This document shows, in pieces, positions 1 to 10,802 of a DNA stretch of 64,000 nt. The DNA comes from Neobacillus sp. PS2-9 (GTDB lineage Bacteria > Bacillota > Bacilli > Bacillales > Cytobacillaceae). Below the pieces are notes generated by a model. The model made no database searches. It was not told the origin of the DNA and was given only the letters and a program-made list of their open reading frames with translations. How positions within the stretch are numbered: the stretch's first letter is position 1; each line of letters begins with the position of its first letter. The position numbers and the translations under genes were made by a program. The DNA is taken from positions 1,389,001-1,453,000 of the forward strand of contig NZ_CP133269.1 of the NCBI RefSeq assembly GCF_030915525.1. The letters are read 5' to 3'.

Positions 1-3000
1 ACCAATAATGGGGTTAACTGTAGATGTGGAAAGTGAAATCACAACGAACGAATCCTATCCTCTCGTTTTACTTGCAGAAAATGATATAGGCTTTAAAAAT
101 CTCTTGAAAATATCCAGTGCTGTTCAAACAAAATCCAATCAAGGAATCCCGCTAAAATGGCTAAAACATTATGCGGAAGGAATTATTGCCTTAACACCTG
201 GAACAGAGGGTGAAATTGAACAATCAATCATTAATGGCAATGTTGAATCGGCTAGGAATCTAACTAAAAAATTGGCTGGCATTTTCGGTAACGGAAACTT
301 TTTTCTCTCCATCCAGAATCATGAGTTAGAGCAAGAAGCTGTAGTTAACAACCAATTGAGACAAATAAGTAACGAGTTAAATGTTCCGCTTGTTGCGACC
401 AATCAAGTACATTACTTAGAAAAAGAGGATATGTTTGCCCATGAATGCCTGTTAGCTATTAAAAACGGAGATAAGCTACAAGACGATCATCGGGATAAAT
501 TAGATGGTGACCAATATTATTTGAAAACGGCAGCGGAAATGGTAAATACCTTTTCTGAAATACCTGAAGTTTTGGAGAATACACTGCACATTGCCAATCG
601 GTGTAATGTAAACATTGAACTAAACAAAACCTACCTACCTTCATTTCCAACTGAAAACAATCTGCCAGCAGATGAATATTTAGAAATGTTATGTAAGAAA
701 GGATTAAGTGAGCGGTTCTCTTCACCTGAAAAGGGTTATTTTGAACGGCTATCCTATGAACTTTCCGTTATTAAACGGATGAATTTTAGCAATTACTTTT
801 TAATTGTTTGGGATTTTATGAGGTATGCACGGGAAAATAGAATTTTAACAGGCCCGGGAAGGGGCTCAGCTGCTGGTTCACTTGTTGCATATGTTTTGTA
901 CATTACCGATGTTGATCCCATCGAACATCAGCTTCTTTTTGAACGGTTCTTAAACCCTGAACGAATTTCCATGCCTGATATTGATATCGATTTTCCTGAT
1001 CATCGTCGTGATGAAGTCATTGAATATGTTGCCGAGAAATATGGAAAGCTGCATGTTGCTCAGATTGTTACCTTTGGAACGCTCGCTGCAAAAGCGGCGC
1101 TGCGAGATGTAGGCAGGGTTTTTGGATTGAATTCGAAAGAATTAGAGCAGTTATCCAGATTTATTCCATCCCGATTAGGAGTAGACTTAAAATCTGCCTA
1201 TAAAGAATCTGAACCATTTAGAAGGTTTATTAACGAAAGCCCAATGAACCAAAGGCTCTTTCATGTTGCTGTGAAGCTTGAGGGGCTTCCTCGCCACACA
1301 TCCACACATGCGGCAGGTGTGGTCATTAGCGAGAAACCGCTAATAGATTTGATTCCTATTCAACAAGGATCATCTGATGTTTATTTAACACAATACTCAA
1401 TGGAATACCTTGAGGAAATCGGCCTGCTTAAGATGGACTTTCTAGGTTTACGAAATTTAACTTTAATTGAATCAATTTTGTCTTCTATCTATCGGAGCAC
1501 CAAACGAAGAATCAATATAGGTTCCATACCGCTACATGACCCCGAGACCTTTCAATTATTAGCAAGGGGTGAGACAACTGGAATTTTCCAACTAGAATCA
1601 GAAGGGATGAGGAAGGTATTAACTCGTCTAAAGCCTTCCAGGTTTGAAGATATTGTTGCGGTTAATGCATTATACCGCCCTGGTCCAATGGAAAATATCC
1701 CACTATTTATTGAACGTAAACATGGCGATAAAACCGTAGAATATCCCCATCCAAATTTGAAGCCGATCCTTGAGAATACGTATGGTGTCATTGTGTACCA
1801 AGAACAAATCATGCAGATTGCCTCCATAATGGCGGGATTCTCGCTAGGAGAAGCAGATCTTTTAAGAAGAGCAGTTGGGAAAAAGCAAAAAGAGGTCCTA
1901 GACGAAGAGAGAAATCATTTTGTTCAAGGAGCACTTCAAAAGGGATATAATCAGTCCCTAGCCAATGAGATATACGATTTGATTGTTCGCTTTGCCAATT
2001 ATGGATTTAACAGAAGCCATGCGGTTGCCTACAGTATGATTGCCTACCAGTTAGCCTATTTAAAAGCAAACTATCCATTGTTTTTTATGGCAGGACTGCT
2101 TACTTCTGCTATTGGTAATGAATCAAAAATAGCCCAATACTTTATGGAGACAAAACAAAAAGAAATGACCATTCTGCCTCCCTCCATTAATAATAGCGTA
2201 TTCTCCTTCCAAGTAGAAAAAGAGGGAATTCGTTATAGTCTGGCAGCTATTAAAGGTGTAGGAGCTGCCGCCTTAAAGGAAATCTTTCAAGCCAGGAAGC
2301 AGAAAAAATTTGATGACCTTTTTGATTTTTGTATACGAGTTTCTTTAAAAGTCATTAATCGAAAAACACTAGAATATCTTGTTCACTCAGGCTGTTTTGA
2401 TGAGTTTGGTGAGGACCGTGCAGTTCTTCTCGCTAGTTTAGATGTAGCAATTGAACATGCGCAAATTTTTAAACCTGATGATTCAAGCCAATTTGACTTA
2501 TTTGAAGATGAGTTCATGCTTAAGCCAAAATATGTTCAAGTTGATTCTATTGATCTGGAGCACAAATTGGCCTTTGAGAAAGAGGCACTTGGCTTTTACC
2601 TTTCTGATCATCCTATCTCGCTTTATGAAAAAGAGCTTAAGCGACGAGGAGCCACGGTCCTATTTCAGTTAAGAAATGATGATAAAAGGGTTTCATCTGG
2701 CGTGTATATTTCAGCAATGAAGGCGATTCGGACGAAAAAAGGAGATTCGATGGCCTTTTTAACTGTTAGTGATGGAAGCGGTGAAATGGAAGCCGTTGTT
2801 TTCCCAAATGTATATAAAAAGTACCAAGCTTTTTTAGGACAAGGGAATTTTGTATTAATTGAAGGAAAGATGGAGGAACGAGAAGGAAAGTTGCAATTTA
2901 TTATTCAACAAGTGTTTGATTTAGATCAATGGCTACAAACACAGTCGCTAAAACAGCCAATATTATATTTGAAAATTTCTGCAGAATTACAAGATGAGAA

Positions 3001-3184
3001 CATTCTAAATAAAATAAAACTGCTTTTGACGGAATACAAAGGGGGAGATTCCGTTATTTTACATGATGAAACGACTCGTAAAACCGTTAAATTAGGTGCA
3101 GAAAATCAGGTTCAGCCAACCCCGGAATTACAGCAAAAATTAAGAATGATTCTTGGGGAAAAAAATGTAGTACTGAGAGATTAA
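1..3184 (+). CDS. dnaE: DNA polymerase III alpha subunit DnaE (5'-truncated by window)
   Basis: Replicative error-prone DNA polymerase of Gram-positive bacteria, which extends RNA primers before hand-off to PolC. The reading frame is open from the first bases, so the ATG at 8 is internal; roughly 60 N-terminal residues (start of the PHP domain) are missing compared with the usual ~1110. Visible: GPGRGSAAGSLVAY, the catalytic aspartates in MPDIDIDFPD, the YRPGPM segment, a helix-hairpin region and, near the C-terminus, an OB-fold-like stretch (GVYISAMKAIRTKKGDSMAF). No terminator follows; a new promoter for the malic enzyme begins immediately after the stop. Identity is very secure. Confidence 0.96.
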   Translation, partial: PIMGLTVDVESEITTNESYPLVLLAENDIGFKNLLKISSAVQTKSNQGIPLKWLKHYAEGIIALTPGTEGEIEQSIINGNVESARNLTKKLAGIFGNGNFFLSIQNHELEQEAVVNNQLRQISNELNVPLVATNQVHYLEKEDMFAHECLLAIKNGDKLQDDHRDKLDGDQYYLKTAAEMVNTFSEIPEVLENTLHIANRCNVNIELNKTYLPSFPTENNLPADEYLEMLCKKGLSERFSSPEKGYFERLSYELSVIKRMNFSNYFLIVWDFMRYARENRILTGPGRGSAAGSLVAYVLYITDVDPIEHQLLFERFLNPERISMPDIDIDFPDHRRDEVIEYVAEKYGKLHVAQIVTFGTLAAKAALRDVGRVFGLNSKELEQLSRFIPSRLGVDLKSAYKESEPFRRFINESPMNQRLFHVAVKLEGLPRHTSTHAAGVVISEKPLIDLIPIQQGSSDVYLTQYSMEYLEEIGLLKMDFLGLRNLTLIESILSSIYRSTKRRINIGSIPLHDPETFQLLARGETTGIFQLESEGMRKVLTRLKPSRFEDIVAVNALYRPGPMENIPLFIERKHGDKTVEYPHPNLKPILENTYGVIVYQEQIMQIASIMAGFSLGEADLLRRAVGKKQKEVLDEERNHFVQGALQKGYNQSLANEIYDLIVRFANYGFNRSHAVAYSMIAYQLAYLKANYPLFFMAGLLTSAIGNESKIAQYFMETKQKEMTILPPSINNSVFSFQVEKEGIRYSLAAIKGVGAAALKEIFQARKQKKFDDLFDFCIRVSLKVINRKTLEYLVHSGCFDEFGEDRAVLLASLDVAIEHAQIFKPDDSSQFDLFEDEFMLKPKYVQVDSIDLEHKLAFEKEALGFYLSDHPISLYEKELKRRGATVLFQLRNDDKRVSSGVYISAMKAIRTKKGDSMAFLTVSDGSGEMEAVVFPNVYKKYQAFLGQGNFVLIEGKMEEREGKLQFIIQQVFDLDQWLQTQSLKQPILYLKISAELQDENILNKIKLLLTEYKGGDSVILHDETTRKTVKLGAENQVQPTPELQQKLRMILGEKNVVLRD

Positions 3185-3186
3185 TC

Positions 3187-3214
3187 TTTACAACTATGGC
3201 AGATATGTTATAGT
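3187..3214 (+). promoter_or_regulatory. Probable sigma-A promoter of malic enzyme operon
   Basis: TTTACA at 3187-3192 and TATAGT at 3209-3214 with a 16-bp spacer, just after the dnaE stop. Predicted start of transcription is near 3221, so the palindrome at 3230-3242 lies at about +10, where a bound repressor would block elongation or initiation. Confidence 0.55.
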
Positions 3215-3229
3215 GATAATGAGACGAGT

Positions 3230-3242
3230 GTGGTCTGACCAC
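3230..3242. promoter_or_regulatory. Palindromic operator GTGGTCTGACCAC (copy 1)
   Basis: A perfect 6-bp inverted repeat around one central base. It fits the FadR-subfamily GntR operator form TNGTNNNACNA. The identical 13-mer recurs at 5255-5267 upstream of accD. The two copies bracket the malic enzyme and GntR genes, so the GntR protein encoded between them is the natural candidate ligand (inference). Confidence 0.7.
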
Positions 3243-3306
3243 TATTGTTGGACTTAAATTTAGCAAAGTTATTATTCTATTGTAATCATTTAAGGGGTGA
3301 CATATC

Positions 3307-4545
3307 TTGACTTTACGTGAAGAAGCATTGCATATGCATCGAATTAATAAAGGAAAATTAGAGTCGAAGTCCAAAGTTCCTGTTCGGAATGCTCATGATT
3401 TAAGTTTAGCTTATTCTCCAGGTGTGGCAGAGCCATGTAAAGATATTTATGAAAAACCAGAGATGGTTTACGAATATACCATGAAAGGAAACATGGTTGC
3501 TGTTGTTTCCGATGGTACTGCAGTGTTAGGTCTTGGAAATATTGGACCTGAAGCAGCCCTGCCTGTAATGGAAGGGAAAGCAGTATTATTTAAAAGCTTT
3601 GCTGGTGTAGATGCCTTTCCAATCTGTTTAAATACAACGGATGTGGATAAGATTGTTGAAACGGTTAAGCTGCTTGAACCGACCTTTGGGGGCGTAAATC
3701 TTGAAGATATCGCTGCTCCAAATTGTTTTGTTATTGAAGAAAGACTAAAAAAAGAAGCCAATATTCCTATTTTCCATGATGATCAGCATGGTACTGCCAT
3801 TGTTACTGTGGCTGGCCTCGTTAATGCACTAAAATTAGTTGGCAAGAAGATGACTGAAATTAAAGTAGTCGCAAACGGTGCTGGTGCTGCAGGGATTGCG
3901 ATTATTAAATTATTATATAGCTATGGTGTAAGAGACATTATCATGTGTGATACAAAGGGAGCCATTTACGAAGGACGCCCACAGGGAATGAATGTAGTAA
4001 AAGCAGAAGTAGCAAAGTATACCAACCGGGATAGCTTATCAGGCAGCCTTGCAGATGTTATTAAAGGTGCGGATGTATTTATTGGTGTATCTGTAGCAGG
4101 CGCTTTAACCAAGGATATGGTCGCTTCCATGAACAATGATTCCATTATTTTTGCCATGGCTAATCCAGTACCAGAAATTATGCCGGATGAAGCAAAAGAA
4201 GCCGGAGCAAAAGTAGTTGGGACAGGCCGTTCTGATTTTCCGAACCAAGTAAACAATGTACTTGCTTTTCCTGGTATTTTCCGTGGAGCTCTTGATGTTC
4301 GTGCTACACATATAAATGAAAAAATGAAAGTGGCTGCTGTTGAAGCGATTGCGAACTTAATCAATGAGGACGAGCTAAATGCAGATTATGTGATTCCAGC
4401 ACCTTTCGACCCAAGAGTTGCCCCTGATGTAGCAGCTGCGGTAGCGAAAGCGGCAATGGAAACAGGTGTTGCTCGCCTAAAGGTTGACCCAGAAGATGTA
4501 AAAGAAAAAACACAGAGGCTCGCTATTATCGGTAAAAGTGAGTGA
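3307..4545 (+). CDS. ytsJ: NAD(P)-dependent malic enzyme
   Basis: Oxidative decarboxylation of malate to pyruvate in the cytoplasm, supplying NADPH and pyruvate. 412 residues, the length of B. subtilis YtsJ. The start is TTG at 3307 behind AAGGGGTGA. Visible: SLAYSPGVAEPC at the N-terminus, GDGTAVLG-type segment (SDGTAVLGLGNIGP), the metal-binding FHDDQHGTAIV and the nucleotide-binding VVANGAGAAGIAI. Its position between dnaE and accDA is the conserved Bacillus order and ties pyruvate/NADPH supply to fatty-acid synthesis. The GntR gene follows after only 8 bp, so the two are probably cotranscribed. Confidence 0.94.
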   Translation: MTLREEALHMHRINKGKLESKSKVPVRNAHDLSLAYSPGVAEPCKDIYEKPEMVYEYTMKGNMVAVVSDGTAVLGLGNIGPEAALPVMEGKAVLFKSFAGVDAFPICLNTTDVDKIVETVKLLEPTFGGVNLEDIAAPNCFVIEERLKKEANIPIFHDDQHGTAIVTVAGLVNALKLVGKKMTEIKVVANGAGAAGIAIIKLLYSYGVRDIIMCDTKGAIYEGRPQGMNVVKAEVAKYTNRDSLSGSLADVIKGADVFIGVSVAGALTKDMVASMNNDSIIFAMANPVPEIMPDEAKEAGAKVVGTGRSDFPNQVNNVLAFPGIFRGALDVRATHINEKMKVAAVEAIANLINEDELNADYVIPAPFDPRVAPDVAAAVAKAAMETGVARLKVDPEDVKEKTQRLAIIGKSE

Positions 4546-4553
4546 TCAAGTAA

Positions 4554-5180
4554 GTGACGAATACAAAAGTATATATAGAGATTGTAAAGCAGCTGCGAGA
4601 AATGATTACAATGGATGGTCTAAAGACTGGAGATAAAATACCTTCTGAACGTGAATTGTCTGAGCGCCTGAATTTCGGGCGCTCTTCCGTTCGAGAAGCC
4701 CTTCGTGCATTGGAATTACTTGGATTAATTGAAACACGTAGAGGCGAAGGGACTTTTATTCGAGATTTTCGCGGACATCAGCTAGTACAGCTCCTCAGCA
4801 CATTCATTCTGCAGGATGAGAAAGCGATACGAGATGTTTATGAGACAAAAAATTATATTGAGATGGACTGTCTCCGATTAGCAATTCAGCGAATGGACAT
4901 TCAAACGATTGAGCATATGAAAGAATGGGTAAAAAAATCAAATCGTGTACAGGATGATGAGTTTTTTTATCGAATCATAGAATTGGCTGATAACCATCTA
5001 TTTTTAAGATTGTGGGGAATATTAAAGGAATATTATTATTCTTTAGATTTTCCACAAAGGGACTATAAGAAAGAAAACTATTTATTAATACTTGAAGCAT
5101 TAGCTTCAAAAGATGAAGCAAAAACAGTGTCTGCTTATTATGAGCTTCGAAATTTGTCATGTTTTAACGACAAAAACTAA
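4554..5180 (+). CDS. GntR/FadR-family transcriptional regulator
   Basis: DNA-binding regulator of 208 residues. The N-terminal winged helix is clear (GDKIPSERELSERLNFGRSSVREALRALELLGLIETRRGEGTFI, residues ~22-65); the rest is helical and fits a short FCD effector domain, but the FCD metal ligands are not obvious. The start is GTG at 4554, 8 bp after the malic enzyme stop, with little Shine-Dalgarno signal, suggesting translational coupling. Identical FadR-type palindromes lie upstream of the operon and upstream of accD, so I infer that it controls both malic enzyme and acetyl-CoA carboxylase. The effector is unknown; malate, pyruvate, malonyl-CoA or an acyl-CoA are guesses. Confidence 0.85.
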   Translation: MTNTKVYIEIVKQLREMITMDGLKTGDKIPSERELSERLNFGRSSVREALRALELLGLIETRRGEGTFIRDFRGHQLVQLLSTFILQDEKAIRDVYETKNYIEMDCLRLAIQRMDIQTIEHMKEWVKKSNRVQDDEFFYRIIELADNHLFLRLWGILKEYYYSLDFPQRDYKKENYLLILEALASKDEAKTVSAYYELRNLSCFNDKN

Positions 5181-5222
5181 CAGATTTTGAATTCTTTTTA
5201 ATTTATAGTGAAAGTGATACAA

Positions 5223-5246
5223 GCCCTCTTATCAAGGGTATTTTTT
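5223..5246 (+). terminator. Weak terminator-like hairpin after the GntR gene
   Basis: 5-bp stem GCCCT/AGGGT with a 7-base loop followed by TTTTTT. The stem is short, so termination may be partial. Confidence 0.4.
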
Positions 5247-5254
5247 ACAAGATG

Positions 5255-5267
5255 GTGGTCTGACCAC
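5255..5267. promoter_or_regulatory. Palindromic operator GTGGTCTGACCAC (copy 2, accDA)
   Basis: Exact repeat of the 13-mer at 3230-3242. If TTTACA at 5244-5249 is the accD -35 element, the operator would lie in the promoter spacer; no good -10 was found, so the promoter placement is tentative. Confidence 0.7.
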
Positions 5268-5374
5268 TTATCACAGATAGGTATGAAGTTAATGTAGGAT
5301 AGAAAGACTTCTAGGATAGCATTAGATTGAGAATCTTGCTAAATGGCAGGAGCGTTCACAAGGGAGGTTTCATT

Positions 5375-6253
5375 TTGGCGCTTAAAGATCTTTTTTCAAA
5401 AAATCACACAAAGAAGAAGAAATATGCAACAATTCCAACAGAAACAGCTAAAAATGACGTACCTGAAGGGATTATGACAAAGTGTACTTCATGTAAAAAA
5501 ATCATGTACACAAAGGAACTAGTAAAAAACTATAAGGTTTGTTTACATTGCGGTTTTCATTTTCAAATGAATTCGTATGAGCGGATTAATAGCTTTTTAG
5601 ATGAAGGAAGTTTTGAAGAAATTAATGAGGACATGATTTCTGAAAACCCACTTGGTTTCCCCGATTATCTGGAGAAGCTAGAAAAAGACCGACAAAAAAG
5701 TAAGTTGAACGAGGCTGTTGTAACAGGTGTAGGAGCCGTAAATGGCAAAAAAATAGTTTTGGCGATAATGGATGCTTCCTTCCGCATGGGAAGTATGGGT
5801 TCTGTAGTGGGTGAAAAAATTACCCGTGCAATTGAGAAAGCAGATGAACTCTCCTTGCCTTTTATTATATTTACTGCTTCGGGTGGTGCCCGAATGCAAG
5901 AAGGTGCATTAAGTTTAATGCAAATGGCAAAAACAAGTGTCGCGTTAAAGCGGTTTAGTGAAAATGGTGGTCTCATCATTTCTATAATGACACACCCAAC
6001 GACTGGCGGGGTATCTGCAAGCTTTGCATCATTAGGTGATTTCAACTTTGCTGAACCAGGAGCCCTTATTGCCTTTGCCGGACGACGCGTTATTGAACAA
6101 TCGATTAGAGAAGAATTACCTGAAGATTTTCAAACGGCGGAGTTCCTATTAAAGCACGGTCAGCTGGATGCCATCATTTCTCGTGAGGACCTAGTAGAGA
6201 AAATCACAAATATATTAGAAATTCATCAACCTGGAGGTGAGCTCGAATGGTAG
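5375..6253 (+). CDS. accD: Acetyl-CoA carboxylase carboxyltransferase beta subunit
   Basis: With AccA it transfers the carboxyl group from biotinyl-AccB to acetyl-CoA, giving malonyl-CoA for fatty-acid synthesis. The open frame runs from 5327, but TTG at 5375 (M-A-L-K-D-L-F) follows AGGGAGG and matches the family start, giving 292 residues. The N-terminal zinc ribbon is present (CTSCKK ... CLHC), followed by the crotonase-like fold with [25 protein letters not shown] and [14 protein letters not shown]. The last codons overlap the accA start by 7 bases, so the two subunits are translationally coupled. Confidence 0.95.
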   Translation: MALKDLFSKNHTKKKKYATIPTETAKNDVPEGIMTKCTSCKKIMYTKELVKNYKVCLHCGFHFQMNSYERINSFLDEGSFEEINEDMISENPLGFPDYLEKLEKDRQKSKLNEAVVTGVGAVNGKKIVLAIMDASFRMGSMGSVVGEKITRAIEKADELSLPFIIFTASGGARMQEGALSLMQMAKTSVALKRFSENGGLIISIMTHPTTGGVSASFASLGDFNFAEPGALIAFAGRRVIEQSIREELPEDFQTAEFLLKHGQLDAIISREDLVEKITNILEIHQPGGELEW

Positions 6254-7224
6254 GCGAATTAGAATTTGAACGCCCAATAGTGGAGTTAAGAAGAAAAATT
6301 ACCGAACTAAAAGAGTTCACTAAAACAGCAGATGTCGATTTAAGTTCTGAAATTATTAAGTTAGAAGCTCGACTTGAAAAGCTTGAGCAGGATATATATG
6401 AGAATATTAAACCATGGGATCGTGTACAAATTGCCCGTCATCCAAATAGACCCACAACTCTTGATTATATTTCTTATCTATTTGAGGATTTCTTTGAATT
6501 ACATGGCGACCGGACCTTTGCGGATGACGAAGCCATCGTAGGAGGAGTTGCCAAGTTTAAGGGATTGCCTGTAACAGTTATTGGTCATCAACGAGGAAAA
6601 GACACGAAAGAAAATATCCGCAGAAACTTTGGAATGCCGCATCCTGAAGGATATCGAAAAGCACTTCGTCTCATGAAACAGGCTGATAAATTTAAACGGC
6701 CAATTATCTGTTTTATTGATACGAAGGGAGCATATCCAGGTAAGGCTGCAGAAGAACGTGGCCAAAGTGAAGCCATTGCACGAAATTTATTTGAAATGGC
6801 GGGTCTTAGAGTTCCTGTGATTTGTATTGTTATTGGAGAAGGCGGAAGTGGCGGTGCTCTTGCACTTGGAGTGGGTAACCGAATCTATATGCTGGAAAAC
6901 TCTACCTACTCCGTTATTTCCCCAGAAGGAGCGGCAGCTATTCTATGGAAGGATGCATCCTTAGCTAAAAATGCTGCAGAAACAATGAAAATCACAGCTC
7001 CTGATTTGAAGGAACTGGGAGTAATCGATGATATTATCTCTGAAATTAAAGGCGGCGCACATAAGGATGTTAAACAGCAATCAGAAGAAATTGAAAAATG
7101 TCTGATGTCTTCACTTAAACAACTTCTTAAACTATCAGAGGATGAATTAATTGCCGACCGATATAACCGTTTTAGGACAATTGGCGAATACACAATAGTT
7201 AATGATTACATTGGTGCTAAATAA
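6247..7224 (+). CDS. accA: Acetyl-CoA carboxylase carboxyltransferase alpha subunit
   Basis: Partner of AccD in the carboxyltransferase heterotetramer. 325 residues, full length. ATG at 6247 overlaps accD and uses GGAGGTGAG inside the accD end. Visible: an N-terminal helical region (residues 1-60), the segment [32 protein letters not shown] motif, the oxyanion-hole glycines [14 protein letters not shown], and [12 protein letters not shown] clear intrinsic terminator follows at 7225. Confidence 0.95.
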   Translation: MVGELEFERPIVELRRKITELKEFTKTADVDLSSEIIKLEARLEKLEQDIYENIKPWDRVQIARHPNRPTTLDYISYLFEDFFELHGDRTFADDEAIVGGVAKFKGLPVTVIGHQRGKDTKENIRRNFGMPHPEGYRKALRLMKQADKFKRPIICFIDTKGAYPGKAAEERGQSEAIARNLFEMAGLRVPVICIVIGEGGSGGALALGVGNRIYMLENSTYSVISPEGAAAILWKDASLAKNAAETMKITAPDLKELGVIDDIISEIKGGAHKDVKQQSEEIEKCLMSSLKQLLKLSEDELIADRYNRFRTIGEYTIVNDYIGAK

Positions 7225-7256
7225 AAAATCGTGCTCCTAGGGGGCACGATTTTTTC
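7225..7256 (+). terminator. Intrinsic terminator of accDA
   Basis: AATCGTGCTCC / GGGGCACGATT stem with a short loop and a TTTTTT tract. Confidence 0.9.
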
Positions 7257-7450
7257 ACGTTCACATATTGTTCAAGGAAATTCCAATGATGACGCTTTCA
7301 ATTGTGAATAAAACGCTTCCAGTTTACTAATTATTCCGTCTATTATATTTACTACTATGAATCGGTTGTTATGGTGATTTCTTCGTGTTATTTTATAAAT
7401 ATTCGTAGGTTTTATGTTAATAATAAAGGAAGTACATCCTGAGATAATTT

Positions 7451-7465
7451 AATGTTATTAACATT
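7451..7465. promoter_or_regulatory. 15-bp palindrome in the pfkA promoter region
   Basis: AATGTTA-T-TAACATT is a perfect inverted repeat placed just upstream of a TATAAT at 7468-7473. The -35 region is poor, so the promoter may need an activator or be repressed here. The 7257-7450 stretch otherwise shows nothing I can name. Confidence 0.45.
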
Positions 7466-7486
7466 CGTATAATGAGGGTTTCTTAA

Positions 7487-8467
<981 letters not shown>

Positions 8468-8508
8468 AGAATAGCGTTTGTCTTTTCTAAAATGGGAGGA
8501 AATATAGC

Positions 8509-10272
8509 ATGCTACGAAAAACAAAAATCGTTTGTACGATTGGTCCTGCTAGTGAAAGTGTTGAAAAGTTAACTCAATTAATAAATTCGGGGATGAACGT
8601 TGCTCGTTTGAACTTTTCTCACGGTGATTTTGAAGAGCATGGTGCTCGAATCAGAAATATTCGTGAAGCAGCAAAAGCAACGGGTAAAACAGTAGCGATT
8701 CTACTTGATACAAAAGGTCCGGAAATCCGCACAAACAATATGGTAAACGGTGCAATTGAGCTTAAGGCTGGAGAAAATGTGATTGTTTCTATGACAGAAG
8801 TCGAAGGAACAGCTGAGAAGTTCTCTGTTACATATCAAGGTTTAATTGAAGATGTACATGTTGGTTCAAAGATACTCTTAGATGACGGCTTAATCGGTCT
8901 TGAAGTAACGGAAGTGAATAAAGCCGCAAATGAAATCTATACAAAGATTTTAAACAGCGGAACATTAAAAAATAAAAAAGGTGTAAATGTTCCTGGTGTG
9001 TCAGTGAACCTTCCAGGAATCACTGAGAAGGATACTAAAGATATCATGTTCGGTATTGAACAAGGAATTGATTTCATCGCTGCTTCCTTCGTCCGCCGTG
9101 CAAAAGATGTCTTAGAAATCCGTCAACTTTTAGAGGAAAACAATGCAACACATATCCATATTATCCCTAAAATTGAAAACCAAGAAGGTGTTGACAACAT
9201 CGATGAAATCCTTGAGATTTCTGATGGCTTGATGGTTGCACGTGGTGACCTTGGCGTGGAAATTCCTGCTGAAGAGGTTCCTCTTGTTCAAAAAATGTTA
9301 ATTAAGAAATGTAATGCCCTTGGTAAACCAGTTATTACTGCAACACAAATGCTTGATTCCATGCAGCGTAATCCAAGACCTACGCGTGCAGAAGCTAGTG
9401 ACGTAGCCAATGCTATTTTTGATGGTACTGACGCAATCATGCTTTCAGGTGAAACAGCTGCTGGTATTTATCCTGTAGAAGCAGTTCAGACTATGCATAA
9501 TATTGCTTCAAGAGCGGAGCAGGCATTAGATCATAAAGAAATCTTATCAAGCCGCAGCAAAGACACTGGACATAATCTAACAGATGCAATCGGTCAGTCT
9601 GTTGCCCATACAGCTTTAAATTTAGAAGTTAATGCCATCATTACACCAACTGAAAGCGGACATACTGCTAGAATGATTTCTAAGTATCGTCCGAAGGCAC
9701 CGATTGTTGCTGTTGCAGCAAATGACAAGGTTTCTCGACAGTTGTCACTTGTTTGGGGTGTCTATTCACGTATCACATCAATGTGCTCAACTACTGACGA
9801 AATGCTTGAGCTTTCCGTTCAAGAAAGCTTAAACAGTGGTATTGTAAAACACGGTGATTTAGTAGTTATTACTGCAGGGGTTCCTGTTGGTGAAGCTGGT
9901 ACAACGAATTTGATGAAGATTCATGTTGTCGGCGATATTATTGCTAAGGCACAAGGAATTGGCCGTAAATCCGCATTTGGGAAAGTAGTTGTTGCCCATG
10001 ATGCAAAAGAAGCTTTAGAAAATGTGAAGCAAGGTTCTATTCTTGTTACATTAGGAACGGATCGTGATATGGTTCCTGCACTAGAAAAATGTGCTGCTCT
10101 TATCACACAAGAAGGCGGATTAACAAGCCATGCGGCTGTTGTAGGTCTAAACCTTGGAATTCCTGTCATTGTTGGAGTCGACAATGCGTTAGAATTATTT
10201 AAAGATGGTCAAGAGATCACTGTTGATTCATCGAGAGGTGTTATTTACAACGGCCACGCTAGTGTCCTATAG
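8509..10272 (+). CDS. pyk: Pyruvate kinase with C-terminal PEP-utiliser domain
   Basis: Converts phosphoenolpyruvate and ADP to pyruvate and ATP. 587 residues, the long Bacillus form: a catalytic barrel with [27 protein letters not shown] and [12 protein letters not shown], then [22 protein letters not shown]. The ~110-residue C-terminal extension carries [12 protein letters not shown] with a histidine as in PEP synthase swivel domains, typical of Bacillus and Geobacillus enzymes. The start is ATG after GGAGGAAA. The gene is cotranscribed with pfkA and followed by a strong terminator. Confidence 0.96.
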   Translation: MLRKTKIVCTIGPASESVEKLTQLINSGMNVARLNFSHGDFEEHGARIRNIREAAKATGKTVAILLDTKGPEIRTNNMVNGAIELKAGENVIVSMTEVEGTAEKFSVTYQGLIEDVHVGSKILLDDGLIGLEVTEVNKAANEIYTKILNSGTLKNKKGVNVPGVSVNLPGITEKDTKDIMFGIEQGIDFIAASFVRRAKDVLEIRQLLEENNATHIHIIPKIENQEGVDNIDEILEISDGLMVARGDLGVEIPAEEVPLVQKMLIKKCNALGKPVITATQMLDSMQRNPRPTRAEASDVANAIFDGTDAIMLSGETAAGIYPVEAVQTMHNIASRAEQALDHKEILSSRSKDTGHNLTDAIGQSVAHTALNLEVNAIITPTESGHTARMISKYRPKAPIVAVAANDKVSRQLSLVWGVYSRITSMCSTTDEMLELSVQESLNSGIVKHGDLVVITAGVPVGEAGTTNLMKIHVVGDIIAKAQGIGRKSAFGKVVVAHDAKEALENVKQGSILVTLGTDRDMVPALEKCAALITQEGGLTSHAAVVGLNLGIPVIVGVDNALELFKDGQEITVDSSRGVIYNGHASVL

Positions 10273-10278
10273 GTAAAA

Positions 10279-10310
10279 AAAGAAAAGAAGGGGAAACCCT
10301 TCTTTTTCTA
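10279..10310 (+). terminator. Intrinsic terminator of pfkA-pyk
   Basis: AGAAAAGAAGGG-gaaa-CCCTTCTTTTTCT hairpin running directly into a T-rich tract. Confidence 0.85.
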
Positions 10311-10377
10311 CATAATAAAACTAATTCGTCACCAATCGTAATATAATGGAAACAAGCCGATTGGAAGGGGACAAAAC

Positions 10378-10764
10378 ATGCGGTATTTATTTTTGTTGAT
10401 TATTGTAATTCCTGCTATTGATATTGGAGTGCTACTCTTGTCTGGGAAAACAATAGGGGTTTGGCCCACTATAGCGATCATTATTTTAACGGGTGTCCTT
10501 GGTGCCTATATGGCAAAACGAGAGGGGCTTCAGACCATTCGCAGGGCTAGGGAGCAGCTTCGGTATGGGGAGATTCCTAGTGAAGCAGTTTTGGATGGAA
10601 TATGTATAATTATTGGTGGAACCCTACTGATTACACCAGGTTTTGTCACTGATTTAACAGGGTTTCTCTTGCTTTTTCCACTAACCAGAAGGCCATTTAA
10701 ATATTTAATAAAAAATCTGTGGCGAAAAAGTATTGATAAAGGAAATATAAAAATCATAAAATAG
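10378..10764 (+). CDS. ytzA: FxsA family membrane protein
   Basis: 128 residues with the FxsA pattern: an N-terminal hydrophobic helix (residues 1-20), a second helix with WPTIAIIILTGVLGAYMAKREG, the family motif ITPGFVTDLTGFLLLFP, and a basic tail. FxsA in E. coli overcomes phage T7 exclusion by F; the role in Bacillus is unknown. The start is ATG at 10378 after GGAAGGGGA. Located between pyk and ytvI as in B. subtilis. The symbol is assigned by synteny. Confidence 0.85.
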   Translation: MRYLFLLIIVIPAIDIGVLLLSGKTIGVWPTIAIIILTGVLGAYMAKREGLQTIRRAREQLRYGEIPSEAVLDGICIIIGGTLLITPGFVTDLTGFLLLFPLTRRPFKYLIKNLWRKSIDKGNIKIIK

Positions 10765-10801
10765 AAAAACGTCAGCTGATATACACAGGCTGACGTTTTT
10801 T
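10765..10801. terminator. Bidirectional terminator between fxsA and ytvI
   Basis: AAAAACGTCAGC / GCTGACGTTTTT symmetrical stem serving the converging genes. Confidence 0.9.
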
Positions 10802-10802
10802 A

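Noticed and set aside
3966-4364. 132-codon minus-strand frame opposite the malic enzyme gene
   Set aside because: Composition reflects the antisense of conserved codons; no ribosome site, no domain.
10530-10757. Minus-strand frame opposite fxsA
   Set aside because: Shadow frame of a conserved + strand gene.
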